Positions 54,901 through 63,800 of a stretch of 64,000 nucleotides of DNA are shown here, piece after piece (the first letter of the stretch is position 1; each line of letters starts with the position of its first letter). The notes under the pieces were generated by a model. That model ran no database searches, was not told the origin of the DNA, and saw only the letters and a program-made list of their open reading frames with translations. The stretch covers positions 2,233,001 to 2,297,000 of the forward strand of contig NZ_JPOL01000002.1 of the NCBI RefSeq assembly GCF_000733945.1, given 5' to 3'. Origin of the DNA: Flavimarina sp. Hel_I_48 (GTDB lineage Bacteria; Bacteroidota; Bacteroidia; Flavobacteriales; Flavobacteriaceae). The translations under genes and the position numbers were made by a program.

Positions 54901-55964
54901 CCCAATTTGTAAATGCCTGGAAAATGGCAGAATCCCTGAAAAATTCAGACAAGCGGGAGACATTGCGCTTACAGTACAACAAAGATGTGGTTTTTGCCGA
55001 AAGCGAAACTCAAAAGCTGCTCATGAATGAAAATCCCGATTTTTTCTATCCTGAAACCTTGGCTAGAATTAAAAAAGACCTGCGCATTGCAACTGGTGAT
55101 TTTTTAGAACTTGAAAATAGGGTGATCAGCGATCGCTTTGAGCCCACATCTTTGGGCAATGCCATTTTTTATGGTATTAGGGATTCGCGTTTAAATGAAC
55201 ATAAATTTGGTATAAGTCAGTTTAGGGCTTATCCGTTGATCGGTAATTTTGATGCTCGTATAAACAAGCCGCACGACCTTTACGGCATTGCCTATGAATT
55301 TAAAGAACTGCCGAAACCAAACACGTTCAGTTATGGGGCAGGGGGCAAGATTGAATTTGATGACGAGGGTAAAACATATTACCACATAAATACATCCGCG
55401 GCAATTACAAAAGACAGTCTTTATGCCTCTGTACAGATCTTTAGGCGCCCGGCGATCACAGGCCCAGCGTACAGTTTGAATATATATCAAACGCAGCTCA
55501 ATATGTACTCAGAACTGCGTATGAAGAAGAATTATCAGGCCATTTTTTACCTGGAAAGCAATCAGTTTGACGATCAGGGCGCGCTGGATGCTACCGCACT
55601 GATCAATTTTGGGAAAAATTTTAAATTAAACCAAAGCGTCAAAATTAAGGGCTACGCCGAAATTTCAGGAATGCTGGGCAATACAGACCAGCGGCAGGGT
55701 TACCCATATTGGACCATTAATGAACGGCTATATGGTGGCCTTGGGGTGAGCTACAATTACGCTAACAATAGCAATAAGCTACAGTTTAGCTTAGATGCCT
55801 CCTCTTTTCTTGATACATTTTCAGAACAGTTTCAGCGCTACCGCGGGCAGTTGAACGTACCGCTTTTTAACTATTTGCACCTGGAGGCAAATGCCGAATT
55901 CTTCACGTTGAAAGACTTTTATTCCAATAGTTTTGGCCTTGGTCTACGGTATTATTTAAATTAA
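51981..55964 (+). CDS. Lipoprotein fusion: PelA-type deacetylase, helical repeats and beta-barrel (PelB-like)
   Basis: A 1327-residue protein starting at TTG 51981, overlapping the previous stop. A lipoprotein signal (CFLSCQ, Cys about residue 24) leads to a Rossmann-like region (about 40-240) and a DUF2194/CE4-like deacetylase: metal/base Asp pair in IFLDDFPAP (about 255), zinc His pair in HELGFHGYNHVS (about 351) and YVPPSNDID. A linker and a helical-repeat region follow (about 690-1040), with near-duplicate YLKAIAWSK (about 832) and YRKAIAWSK (about 913). The last ~275 residues are alternating beta-strands ending in LGLRYYLN, like an outer-membrane barrel. This combines functions split between PelA and PelB in Pseudomonas: deacetylate, guide and export the polymer. 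Confidence 0.8.
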   Translation: MSKTHSNILFILFIYVLGACFLSCQKEEREDKIDKSSPRVIYAPESQQPLVAFVRDSTNNQNLQLEGQIRKPLGYSKIPYQHIDLNELNKKASIKNSVRVLVVQDVSILSDVAITAVIKFVVEGGTLFLPQGNTDRSFGFFAGVKKDATYKIDFDAIGLDFKVALVPDFKGKTIKNGQRHYGLEASNFDENIEFIATSSSNPAYPLIIKNKMGVGKVIAFNTQLQPEKRNRGIYFGCMLYGLNGIPYPVANVSSIFLDDFPAPLYNLKMEPVASEMNVTQAAFYTDYWWPDLLKLAKDENLEYTTYVCFDYRNLTEPPFNFKEWEIASTNKGNHTVSAPDWLMQEVRNSKHELGFHGYNHVSLIKKDWNNPSFMGLGLRAVKKRWEARAYGNLPVSYVPPSNDIDSIGIVALAYNMPSLKYNSSLYHGTFEEGGEREFDPEPFAPQLFNYPRVTSGYIMNNSRQFSQQSLYLYTGIWTHFIHADDIYQIPSNDTDSVDDEYGLRNIHGYGWHISENGSPGLLPRFREYLKHIRELFPLSRYLTVDKAAPITRSWREATFQHSIKKNSYTVKTTSKTEKNQPFYWFYYAEENDIKNIENKLESKDYRFHKIPLLDGALFNIETNSGSLTLPVTQHKEEKLLTYVDFKAYKGFLDEEGSPQQDTETQITNLKIQLAGSAIVSEKSWFSLFKYLGWQSREKEIWPLLENTYNKLKSNSLVVLADKFIAHSDYPDMETRKRWMQRQIANDPQDLELKMRYVSYFGEDQNVQIQMAELINIFENEKSIENRTSTVDLLIKKYPETASSFLSKIDAENLDYNKAAKNIMWFFADQENYLKAIAWSKKVETIDVETVDNWRLQTGDYEFLKEKDFPKYINYLLGYNPKKATAALIDKTPCMPVLLPQATAIAYEFGNQGSYRKAIAWSKCAVDFPLVNQLQWYYGLKDTKAIDAIYTAHIQNNIPTEALKGFMADYYIGRAQFVNAWKMAESLKNSDKRETLRLQYNKDVVFAESETQKLLMNENPDFFYPETLARIKKDLRIATGDFLELENRVISDRFEPTSLGNAIFYGIRDSRLNEHKFGISQFRAYPLIGNFDARINKPHDLYGIAYEFKELPKPNTFSYGAGGKIEFDDEGKTYYHINTSAAITKDSLYASVQIFRRPAITGPAYSLNIYQTQLNMYSELRMKKNYQAIFYLESNQFDDQGALDATALINFGKNFKLNQSVKIKGYAEISGMLGNTDQRQGYPYWTINERLYGGLGVSYNYANNSNKLQFSLDASSFLDTFSEQFQRYRGQLNVPLFNYLHLEANAEFFTLKDFYSNSFGLGLRYYLN

Positions 55965-56021
55965 AACTATGTTGGATTTTGACGTTTAAAAGGTTATTTT
56001 AAGAACGTAAAAATCCATTTT

Positions 56022-56804
56022 ATGCCAGAGTTGCCAGAAGTTACTTATTATAAAAAATATGTGGATGCCACCGCCCTGCATCAGGAAATTGTTGCAGTGC
56101 ATGTAGATGATCCCAAGATTGCCCAGGCTTCAGAAAAAGATTTTAAAGAAGCTTTGCTACAGCAAAAACTGGAAAAAAGCCTTCGTCACGGCAAATATGT
56201 ACTCCTCACTCTGAGCAATAACAAGATACTGATATTTCATTTTGGGATGAGCGGTAGTTTTGAATATCTCAAACACGACGAACTCCCGAAATACGCGTAT
56301 TTTACATTGATTTTCAGTGATAATTCGAGATTGTGCTTTACATGTCCGCGTAAGTTCGGTAAAGTATTTTTGGCCGAAAGTATTGAAGCGTTCAAAAAAG
56401 AGCATAACCTTGGTATTGACGCTATGGATCTTGATTTCAATACTTTTAAAAATTTACTTTCCGGTAAAAAAGGAAGTATAAAAGGAGCCCTTCTTGATCA
56501 GCACCTTATCGCGGGCATAGGGAATATGTATGCTGATGAAATGCTGTTTCAGACTAAAATACACCCTAAAACAAGCATAGATAAACTTTCTGAATCCACT
56601 ATTAAAGCACTTTTCAAAAGCATGCATCCAGTCCTAAAAACTGTGATCAATAGTCAATCTCAGGATGAACCTCTGCCTAAGGACTATCTTACGCCCCATC
56701 GTAAACCAGATGCTCCATGCCCTAACGGAAATGGAAAAGTAGAGAAAATAAAGGTTTCCGGAAGGAGTACTTATTTTTGTCCGGAATGTCAAAAGGAAAA
56801 GTGA
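56022..56804 (+). CDS. Fpg/Nei family DNA glycosylase with incomplete zinc finger
   Basis: A 260-residue base-excision repair enzyme of the formamidopyrimidine/endonuclease VIII family. The catalytic N-terminus PELPEVTYYKKYV, the Lys-containing LRHGKYVLL, the H2TH region (LLDQHLIAGIGNMYADEMLFQ) and the zinc-finger loop GRSTYFCPECQ are present. The first zinc-ligand pair is broken: APCPNGNG has one Cys where the family has CxxC, leaving three of four ligands. It stands between the Pel-like operon and an alpha-glucosidase with gaps of 57 and 205 bases. The enzyme may still fold, as zincless members are known. Confidence 0.9.
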   Translation: MPELPEVTYYKKYVDATALHQEIVAVHVDDPKIAQASEKDFKEALLQQKLEKSLRHGKYVLLTLSNNKILIFHFGMSGSFEYLKHDELPKYAYFTLIFSDNSRLCFTCPRKFGKVFLAESIEAFKKEHNLGIDAMDLDFNTFKNLLSGKKGSIKGALLDQHLIAGIGNMYADEMLFQTKIHPKTSIDKLSESTIKALFKSMHPVLKTVINSQSQDEPLPKDYLTPHRKPDAPCPNGNGKVEKIKVSGRSTYFCPECQKEK

Positions 56805-57009
56805 TTGTTAACTTTGGGTTATTTCCCATTAAATAGCCTAAAAACTACTAAAACCTGTTTTATACTGATTTTTTTCAATTGGTATTCTGCTTTTTAATTT
56901 TTAAAATAATTCTATATTTATTGTTGGAAATAGGGTGTGGGCGTGAATGGAAATAGTTCCGCCAGAGGCGAAAAATCAGCTTAAAATGCCTAAAAAACGG
57001 TTTAAAACT

Positions 57010-58758
57010 ATGAAAAAACTACTACTTTTTATCTTCGTCTTATTTTTGCTTGCATCCTGTAAAACCGAACCAAAAATGGAACCCCAGGCCCAGATTCCCG
57101 ATACCATGGATCAAAAATGGTGGAAGGAAGGTATTATCTACCAGATTTATCCACGCAGTTTTAAAGATACTGATGGCGATGGGGTAGGCGATATTCCAGG
57201 GGTGATCGAGAAACTGGATTATATAGACAGTCTGGGTGTGACCATGGTGTGGATGAACCCGTTTTTTAAATCTCCCAATGTAGATAACGGTTATGATGTG
57301 AGCGATTACCGCGTCATTCAGTCTGAATTTGGCAGTATGGAAGATTTTGATAAACTGCTCGCCGGGCTACATGCCCGCGATATCAAGTTTGTGCTTGATG
57401 TGGTTGTAAACCACAGCAGCGACCAGCATGAGTGGTTTCAACAAGCACGCAGTTCACGCGATAATAAATACCGCGATTACTACCACTGGTGGCCGGCAGA
57501 AAAAGGAAAACCCAACAACCGCTACAGCTTATTTGATGAAAAGGGCGAGGCGTGGAAATACGATAGCCTTACAGACGCGTACTACCTGCACTATTTTGCC
57601 CAGGAGCAGCCAGATCTCAACTGGGAAAACCCAAAAGTGCGCCAGGAGGTTTATGATATCATGAAATTCTGGGCAAAAAAGGGTGTTAATGGTTTTCGGC
57701 TTGATGCGTTTCAGTATGTTTCAAAAGACACCATCTTTCCCGCCCTTCCCGAAGGTTATGAAAAGGATGTGATCAAGTATTATGGTATGGGGCCAAACCT
57801 GCATGAATACCTGCGCGAAATGAATGAGGAGGTGCTGAGCAAATATGATGTTTTTGCCGTTTCTGAAGGTGTGGGCAGTACCTTTGAAGATGCCCACGAT
57901 CTTGTGGACGCTGATCGCGCTGAACTCCAGCTCGCCTATCATTTTCAGGGTATGGATGTGGGCAACAGTTTGGAAGGTTATGACCTTTCGGAATTCAAGG
58001 AAGTGTATTCTAAATGGGATAGCGCATTTGCGAAAAAAGGCTGGCTTTCTATTTTTCTGGCGAATCACGATGTGCCACGCATGGTTTCAAAATTTGGTGA
58101 TGACCGCCCAGAATTTAGGGCTGCCTCAGCAAAAATGCTGAATACTTTTTTATTGAGTATGCGAGGAACGCCCTACTGTTATTATGGTGACGAACTGGGG
58201 ATGACCAATATTGATTTTCAGGAAATTGACCAATATCAAGATATTTCGGCTATAAACGGGTATAAAAAAGCCAAAGCTGAAGGTAAGGATATGGAGCAAT
58301 TCATGAAAGAACTCAACCTGCTCTCGCGTGACAATGGCCGCACGCCCATGCAGTGGGATGCTTCGGCACATGCCGGTTTTACGGTGGGAAATCCCTGGTT
58401 GCCAGTCAATGAAAATTATAAAGAAGTAAATGTGACGGTGGAACGCGACGATCCTAATTCTACCTTAAACCATTTTATGAAAATGACCGCACTGCGAAAA
58501 GCCAATAAAGTACTGGTTTATGGCGATTATACCCTGATTCAGGCAGAAAATCCTACCATTTATGCGTACACACGTACTCTGGGAGATAAGAAAATGCTCG
58601 TACTTCTCAATTTTTCAGATGGCAATTCCACTATAAAATTGGATGCTGAATTAAAAATGGAAGGAGTGCATATCAATAATTATCCAGATTTTCAGATAAA
58701 TGAAAATAGGGTTGAATTGAAGCCCTATCAGGCGATGATTGTTGAAGTTGAAAACTAA
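57010..58758 (+). CDS. GH13 alpha-glucosidase (oligo-1,6-glucosidase type), lipoprotein
   Basis: A 582-residue exported alpha-amylase-family enzyme. The start at 57010 (MKKLLLFIF) gives a lipoprotein signal with lipobox FLLASC; the longer frame from 56947 would place 21 polar residues before it. Catalytic residues are Asp in GFRLDAFQYV (about 231), Glu in AVSEGVGS (about 285) and Asp in LANHDVPRM (about 353), with the upstream DVVVNHSSDQHEWF. Domain order and the insert near the end fit oligo-1,6-glucosidase/alpha-glucosidase types that act on short malto- or isomalto-oligosaccharides. It is probably anchored in the envelope. No SusCD genes are adjacent. Confidence 0.92.
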   Translation: MKKLLLFIFVLFLLASCKTEPKMEPQAQIPDTMDQKWWKEGIIYQIYPRSFKDTDGDGVGDIPGVIEKLDYIDSLGVTMVWMNPFFKSPNVDNGYDVSDYRVIQSEFGSMEDFDKLLAGLHARDIKFVLDVVVNHSSDQHEWFQQARSSRDNKYRDYYHWWPAEKGKPNNRYSLFDEKGEAWKYDSLTDAYYLHYFAQEQPDLNWENPKVRQEVYDIMKFWAKKGVNGFRLDAFQYVSKDTIFPALPEGYEKDVIKYYGMGPNLHEYLREMNEEVLSKYDVFAVSEGVGSTFEDAHDLVDADRAELQLAYHFQGMDVGNSLEGYDLSEFKEVYSKWDSAFAKKGWLSIFLANHDVPRMVSKFGDDRPEFRAASAKMLNTFLLSMRGTPYCYYGDELGMTNIDFQEIDQYQDISAINGYKKAKAEGKDMEQFMKELNLLSRDNGRTPMQWDASAHAGFTVGNPWLPVNENYKEVNVTVERDDPNSTLNHFMKMTALRKANKVLVYGDYTLIQAENPTIYAYTRTLGDKKMLVLLNFSDGNSTIKLDAELKMEGVHINNYPDFQINENRVELKPYQAMIVEVEN

Positions 58759-58866
58759 ATAGATATAATGTTATTCGCTAATTTAAAAGATGAATAATGC
58801 TTAATCTATACCTAAATTAAGCCGATTTTTGATATAAATAACCAATTTTTCCAACCTAATCTAACA

Positions 58867-60447
58867 ATGAAATTAATTTTTTCAATTTTAATCACCTTGG
58901 TTTTTGTTTCATGCAAAACCACAAAAGAAGATTTACCCAAGTATGCCCGCGTATCCACGCAAAACGGTAACTTAGAAGGTATTTACGCGCCAGATACGAA
59001 GCTAAATATGTATTATGGTATTCCCTATGCATCCCCTCCGGTGGGCGATTTGCGCTGGAAGGCACCCCAACCTGTTGAAAACTGGACGGGAACGCGTGAT
59101 GCAAAAACCTTTGGAGATCGTCCCATGCAAGAGCGCCTGTGGGATGACTTAATCTACAGGTCCCAAAAAATGAGTGAGGATTGCCTCTATCTCAATATCT
59201 GGGCTCCTGCAAACGCTTCAGGAAAGAAACTTCCCGTTCTTTTTTACATACACGGCGGTGGTTTTAATGCTGGTGACGGTTCTGAGTTACGTTATGACGG
59301 TTCAAGCATGGCGCAAAAAGGCATGGTCGTGGTCACGATCAATTACCGTTTAAATATTTTTGGGTTTTTAGCATCGCCCGAACTGAGCGCCGAATCAGCA
59401 TACAACGCTTCCGGAAATTATGGGTTACTGGATCAGGTCGCAGCCTTAAAATGGGTAAAAAACAATATCGCAGCCTTCGGGGGAAATCCAGACCAGATCA
59501 CGGTTGCTGGTGAATCTGCGGGATCTATTTCGGTAAGCAGCCTTATGGCTTCGCCACTTTCAAGGGACATGATCGCGGGAGCAATAGGGGAGAGCGGTGC
59601 GGCAATAAATCCCACGTTAGCACCTGTTTCCCTAAATAAGGCGGAAACTAACGGTTCCACTTTTGTGAAAGCTATGGGAAATGTTTCCCTTGCAAATTTG
59701 CGTGCGATGGATGCCGAAGAACTTTTTGATATCTATAAAAACGCAGAAAATAAAAGCTTCCCTACGGTTATTGATCAGCATTTTTACACAGAAAATCTTG
59801 CTCAAACATTTAATGCAGGCAAACAGGCGCAGGTTCCTCTATTAGTAGGATGGAATTCTGCTGAACTTCCCGGCGCCGCGTTTATGCAAGGCCAGGAAAC
59901 TACTCCTGAAAATTTTATAAACCGTGTGGAAGAAAGCTACCCAGAAAACGCAGATGAGGTTTTAAAACTTTATGCCCATGATACGCCCGAAGAAGTGGGG
60001 CTGTCCAGTACCGCATTGATTTCAGATGGTTTTATAGCTTTTAGTACATGGAAATGGTTTGACCTCCACCGTAAAAACAGCGATCAACCGGTTTACAGAT
60101 ATCTTTACAGTAAAATCAGGCCGCAGGCCGAAGCAGATTCTTTAGCGCCGAAATCCCTGGGTGCAGGTCATGCGAATGAGATTGAATATGCCCTTGGTAA
60201 TTTACACTATATAAAAGCACACCAGTGGACTGAAGAAGATTACAGCGTTTCAGAAACAATGCAGGATTATTTTGCCAACTTCATCAAAACGGGCAATCCC
60301 AATGCGGAAAGCCTACCGCAATGGCCAGCTGCCGAAAAGGATTCCGCTGCGCCCCCACTTATGAATATTGACACAAAATCACAAGCGGAAGAAGCCAAGG
60401 ATGACGATCGCTACCGCTTCTGGGATACGTATTATTCAAAGAATTAA
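58867..60447 (+). CDS. Carboxylesterase type B family lipoprotein
   Basis: A 526-residue alpha/beta-hydrolase of the carboxylesterase/cholinesterase family. A signal peptide with lipobox VFVSC marks it as a lipoprotein. The oxyanion-hole motif IHGGGFNAGDG (about 127), the nucleophile elbow VAGESAGSISV (Ser about 217) and the catalytic His in GAGHANEIEYALG (about 435) are clear, and the N-terminal YGIPYASPPVGDLRWKAP is the family signature. It would hydrolyse carboxylic esters outside the inner membrane; the substrate is unknown. It follows the GH13 gene after 108 bases and may be cotranscribed. A terminator follows. Confidence 0.92.
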   Translation: MKLIFSILITLVFVSCKTTKEDLPKYARVSTQNGNLEGIYAPDTKLNMYYGIPYASPPVGDLRWKAPQPVENWTGTRDAKTFGDRPMQERLWDDLIYRSQKMSEDCLYLNIWAPANASGKKLPVLFYIHGGGFNAGDGSELRYDGSSMAQKGMVVVTINYRLNIFGFLASPELSAESAYNASGNYGLLDQVAALKWVKNNIAAFGGNPDQITVAGESAGSISVSSLMASPLSRDMIAGAIGESGAAINPTLAPVSLNKAETNGSTFVKAMGNVSLANLRAMDAEELFDIYKNAENKSFPTVIDQHFYTENLAQTFNAGKQAQVPLLVGWNSAELPGAAFMQGQETTPENFINRVEESYPENADEVLKLYAHDTPEEVGLSSTALISDGFIAFSTWKWFDLHRKNSDQPVYRYLYSKIRPQAEADSLAPKSLGAGHANEIEYALGNLHYIKAHQWTEEDYSVSETMQDYFANFIKTGNPNAESLPQWPAAEKDSAAPPLMNIDTKSQAEEAKDDDRYRFWDTYYSKN

Positions 60448-60537
60448 ATTTGATTAGCCAATAGTCAACTAATTATAAAACTTGGATTTTTTAATAAATA
60501 GGGTTAGAATTGTAGTGTTAAAATCAGTAAATCGCAT

Positions 60538-60586
60538 AAAAAAACCGGTAAAAAAGGAGTATTTAATCCTTTTTACCGGTTTTTTA
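60538..60586. terminator. Bidirectional intrinsic terminator
   Basis: AAAACCGGTAAAAAAGG and CCTTTTTACCGGTTTT form a stem of about 15 pairs around an AT-rich loop, with A and T tracts on either side. It sits between the convergent esterase and gnd genes. Confidence 0.82.
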
Positions 60587-60613
60587 GCAAAAATTCTATT
60601 CCGTTTTAGCGGT

Positions 60614-62026
60614 TTATTTTCCCCATTCGGTATGAAAAATTCCTTCTTTGTCCTTACGTTCGTAGGTATGTGAGCCAAAGTTGTCACGCTGCGCCTGTAT
60701 TAAGTTCAACGGTAAATGGCTAGAGGTGTAGGCTTCAAAATAATTGAGCGAATTACACAATCCAGGTACTGGAACACCGCTTTTTACCGCGAATGCGACA
60801 ATTTCCCTTACAGAACTTATGGTATCCTGAACCTGAGGTACAAAAGATGGCGCTAATAACAGATTTTTCAGGTCATTATCTTTCTTGAACGCATCGGCGA
60901 TGTCTGCAAGCAGACCGGCACGTATGATGCAACCGGCACGCCATATTTTAGCGACGGTGGCCATATTCAGTTCATATCCATATTCTTTAGAAGCTGCCGC
61001 CAGCTGGCTCATACCCTGGGCATAGGCCATAATAAAGGAAAAGTACAGCGCTTCTTCTGCCATACTGATGAGTTTTTCCTTTTCCATTTCTAAAGGCTCT
61101 GGGCGATCGTATAACTTGTCTGCCGCTACACGCTCATCCTTAAGGGCAGAAACCTCGCGCATACTAACCGCGATATCAATTGTAGGAATAGGGATTCCCA
61201 GGTCCATGGCGTTTTGTGAAGTCCATTTACCGGTACCTTTTTGTTTGGCTTTGTCTAAAATCTTATCTATAAGATCACCATCTGATTCTTCGTCTTTCTG
61301 GGCAAAAATTTCAGCCGTGATTTCAACAAGGAAGGATTGCAACCTTCCATCGTTCCATTTGCTATAAACTTTATGAAGCTCTTCATTTGTGAGTCCGCCG
61401 GCTTTTTTCAGAAGATCATAAATTTCTGAGGTAAGCTGCATCATACCATATTCAATACCATTATGAACCATTTTCACATAGTTTCCGGCAGATTTTGGGC
61501 CTAAATAGGCAACACATGGATCTCCTTCATACTTTGCGGAAACCGCTTCAAAAATTGGTTTTACATGTTGATAGGCTTCTTTATCGCCACCGGGCATAAT
61601 GCTGGGGCCTTTACGCGCGCCTTCTGCACCTCCGGAAACACCGGCACCAAAAAAGTGGATGCCTTTTTCTTTTAATTCTGCTTCCCTACGGTCAGTATCT
61701 TCAAAATAGGAATTACCACCATCTATAATCAAATCGCCTTTGTCAAGGTGCGGCAGCAAACCATCTATAACGGTGTCAACAATTTTTCCGGCAGGTACTA
61801 ATAACATGATGACCCGTGGGGTGCTTAAAGATTGCGTAAATACTTTAACATCTGTTGATGCATTTACTTTTTCCAGATCATCACCTGCTTTTTTTAGCGC
61901 ATCTACTTTTTCCTGATCAAGATCCTGACCAAAAGCCCTAAAACCACTGTCTGCGACATTTAAAATAAAATTTTGTCCCATGACCCCAAGACCTATTAAT
62001 CCAAAATTATAATCTTTATACTCCAT
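60614..62026 (-). CDS. gnd: 6-phosphogluconate dehydrogenase, decarboxylating
   Basis: A 470-residue enzyme converting 6-phosphogluconate to ribulose-5-phosphate and CO2 with NADP reduction. The NADP-binding fingerprint is GLIGLGVMGQNF (about residues 9-20); LIIDGGNSYF, the substrate signature FFGAGVSGGAEGARKGPSIMPGG and the catalytic Lys region VKMVHNGIEYGMM follow, and the C-terminal tail is complete. It is transcribed away from zwf, with 199 bases between their starts, so both halves of the oxidative pentose phosphate branch may share control there. Confidence 0.97.
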   Translation of the reverse strand: MEYKDYNFGLIGLGVMGQNFILNVADSGFRAFGQDLDQEKVDALKKAGDDLEKVNASTDVKVFTQSLSTPRVIMLLVPAGKIVDTVIDGLLPHLDKGDLIIDGGNSYFEDTDRREAELKEKGIHFFGAGVSGGAEGARKGPSIMPGGDKEAYQHVKPIFEAVSAKYEGDPCVAYLGPKSAGNYVKMVHNGIEYGMMQLTSEIYDLLKKAGGLTNEELHKVYSKWNDGRLQSFLVEITAEIFAQKDEESDGDLIDKILDKAKQKGTGKWTSQNAMDLGIPIPTIDIAVSMREVSALKDERVAADKLYDRPEPLEMEKEKLISMAEEALYFSFIMAYAQGMSQLAAASKEYGYELNMATVAKIWRAGCIIRAGLLADIADAFKKDNDLKNLLLAPSFVPQVQDTISSVREIVAFAVKSGVPVPGLCNSLNYFEAYTSSHLPLNLIQAQRDNFGSHTYERKDKEGIFHTEWGK

Positions 62027-62225
62027 AATTATTTGTTAGCATTGTTATAAATTAAAAGCCATTCTCTATAAGAAAAGCCCGCACTCAGGTAAATTATCTC
62101 TAACTTTACCTTTGATGCCATTCAAATTTAACTGAAATGATTTAAATGACGTTTTTTTTAGACTTAAACTAGCCTTAAAATACCAATAATAACCTTAAAT
62201 CAGCTTTACAAAATACCTATTATTT

Positions 62226-63758
62226 ATGGAAAAGACCATTAATCAAATGCTTATCATATTTGGAGCTTCGGGAGATCTTACGGCTCGTAAACTTATCCCA
62301 GCGCTTTATAATCTATATAAAAACAAACATATCCCAGAAAATTTTGTTGTCCTGGGAGCCAGCCGTAGTGCAATGACAGATGCCGCTTTTCGTAAAAAAG
62401 TGGTTCAGGAGAGCAAATACCTGCAGGAAAAAATAGGCAAGGAGGACAAGGATTTCATCAAGAAGTTTTCTGATAAAATGCACTATGAAGACATAGGGGA
62501 TGATTATGATACAGATTATACAAAACTTGCAAAACGCATAAAAGAACTGAACGAAAATGCGGGCACAGATGATAATTTCATCTTTTACCTTTCCACACCG
62601 CCCAGCTTATATGAAACAATCGCAAAGAACCTTTCTAATGCAGGGCTTACCGATGAGAAAAAAGGCTGTAAAAGGATCATTGTCGAAAAACCTTTTGGCT
62701 ATAGTTTAAAAACCGCAGAGGAGCTCAATAACGGACTCCAGAAATATTTTGGGGAATCCCAGATTTACAGGATTGACCACTACCTGGGTAAAGAAACGGT
62801 ACAGAACTTACTGGTAACCCGCTTCTCAAATTCTATTTTTGAACCGTTATGGAACCGTAACTACATTCATCATGTAGAGATTACAAATGCCGAAACGGTA
62901 GGAGTTGAAAAACGTGGTGGTTATTACGATAAGTCTGGAGCCCTACGGGATATGTTTCAGAGTCACCTGCTACAAATTGTATCGCTGATCGTTATGGAAC
63001 CGCCCATAAACTCAAGCGCTGAGGAAATCAGAAATGAAAAGGTAAAGGCCTTAAAATCCCTGCGTATTATGAAGGATAAGGAAACCCTATTCAATAACAC
63101 GATGAAAGGGCAATATGTTTCTTCAACTATAGATGGTAAAAAAGTTAACGGCTACCGTCAGGAAGAAGGGGTAGATACAAAATCAAAAACCGAAACCTAT
63201 GCGGCGATCAAATTTTTTGTTGACAACTGGCGATGGAAAGATATCCCATTCTATGTGCGTACCGCTAAGCGTATGCCTACTAAAGTTACCGAAGTAGTAA
63301 TACATTTTAAATCGCCACACCATGCGATTTTCACGAACGAAGATCGCTACAATACCGATAATAAACTTATCATCAGAATTCAGCCAGATGAAGGTATTTT
63401 GATCAAATTTGGTGTAAAAGTACCAGGACAGGGCTTTGACGTAGAGCGTGCGAACCTTGATTTTTATTATTCTGAGCTTGTGGATACCGTGGTTATGGAT
63501 GCTTATGAGCGTTTATTGCTGGATGCGATGCAAGGTGATGCCACCCTTTACGCGCGTGCCGATGAAGTTGAGGCCGCATGGGCATTTGTAGATCCTATTC
63601 TTGAATACTGGGCGAAAGATAAAAGCGTTAACACGTATGGTTATCCTGCCGGAACCTGGGGTCCCAAAAATTCTGATGATTTGATTGAAGATAGTTTTGG
63701 GTGGAGAAACCCAGGTCAGCATCTAACCGATGAATCAGGATTTTCAATTATTAAGTAA
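62226..63758 (+). CDS. zwf: Glucose-6-phosphate 1-dehydrogenase
   Basis: A 510-residue enzyme for the first step of the oxidative pentose phosphate pathway, forming 6-phosphoglucono-lactone and NADPH. The coenzyme motif IFGASGDLTARKLIPALYN is at residues ~11-28, and the substrate and catalytic signature RIDHYLGKETVQNL is near 180-193. The C-terminal beta+alpha domain is complete. The pgl gene begins 42 bases after its stop, so zwf-pgl form an operon. Confidence 0.97.
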   Translation: MEKTINQMLIIFGASGDLTARKLIPALYNLYKNKHIPENFVVLGASRSAMTDAAFRKKVVQESKYLQEKIGKEDKDFIKKFSDKMHYEDIGDDYDTDYTKLAKRIKELNENAGTDDNFIFYLSTPPSLYETIAKNLSNAGLTDEKKGCKRIIVEKPFGYSLKTAEELNNGLQKYFGESQIYRIDHYLGKETVQNLLVTRFSNSIFEPLWNRNYIHHVEITNAETVGVEKRGGYYDKSGALRDMFQSHLLQIVSLIVMEPPINSSAEEIRNEKVKALKSLRIMKDKETLFNNTMKGQYVSSTIDGKKVNGYRQEEGVDTKSKTETYAAIKFFVDNWRWKDIPFYVRTAKRMPTKVTEVVIHFKSPHHAIFTNEDRYNTDNKLIIRIQPDEGILIKFGVKVPGQGFDVERANLDFYYSELVDTVVMDAYERLLLDAMQGDATLYARADEVEAAWAFVDPILEYWAKDKSVNTYGYPAGTWGPKNSDDLIEDSFGWRNPGQHLTDESGFSIIK

Positions 63759-63800
63759 AATCGGCATTTTTTAGCTAAAAACCGGCAAAAAGAACAAGTA

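Noticed and set aside
56947..57009. Longer start of the GH13 gene
   Set aside because: It would bury the lipoprotein signal; 57010 places it at the N-terminus.
60482..60687. Two short opposing frames across the gnd/esterase gap
   Set aside because: They are made by the bidirectional terminator hairpin and its symmetric flanks.
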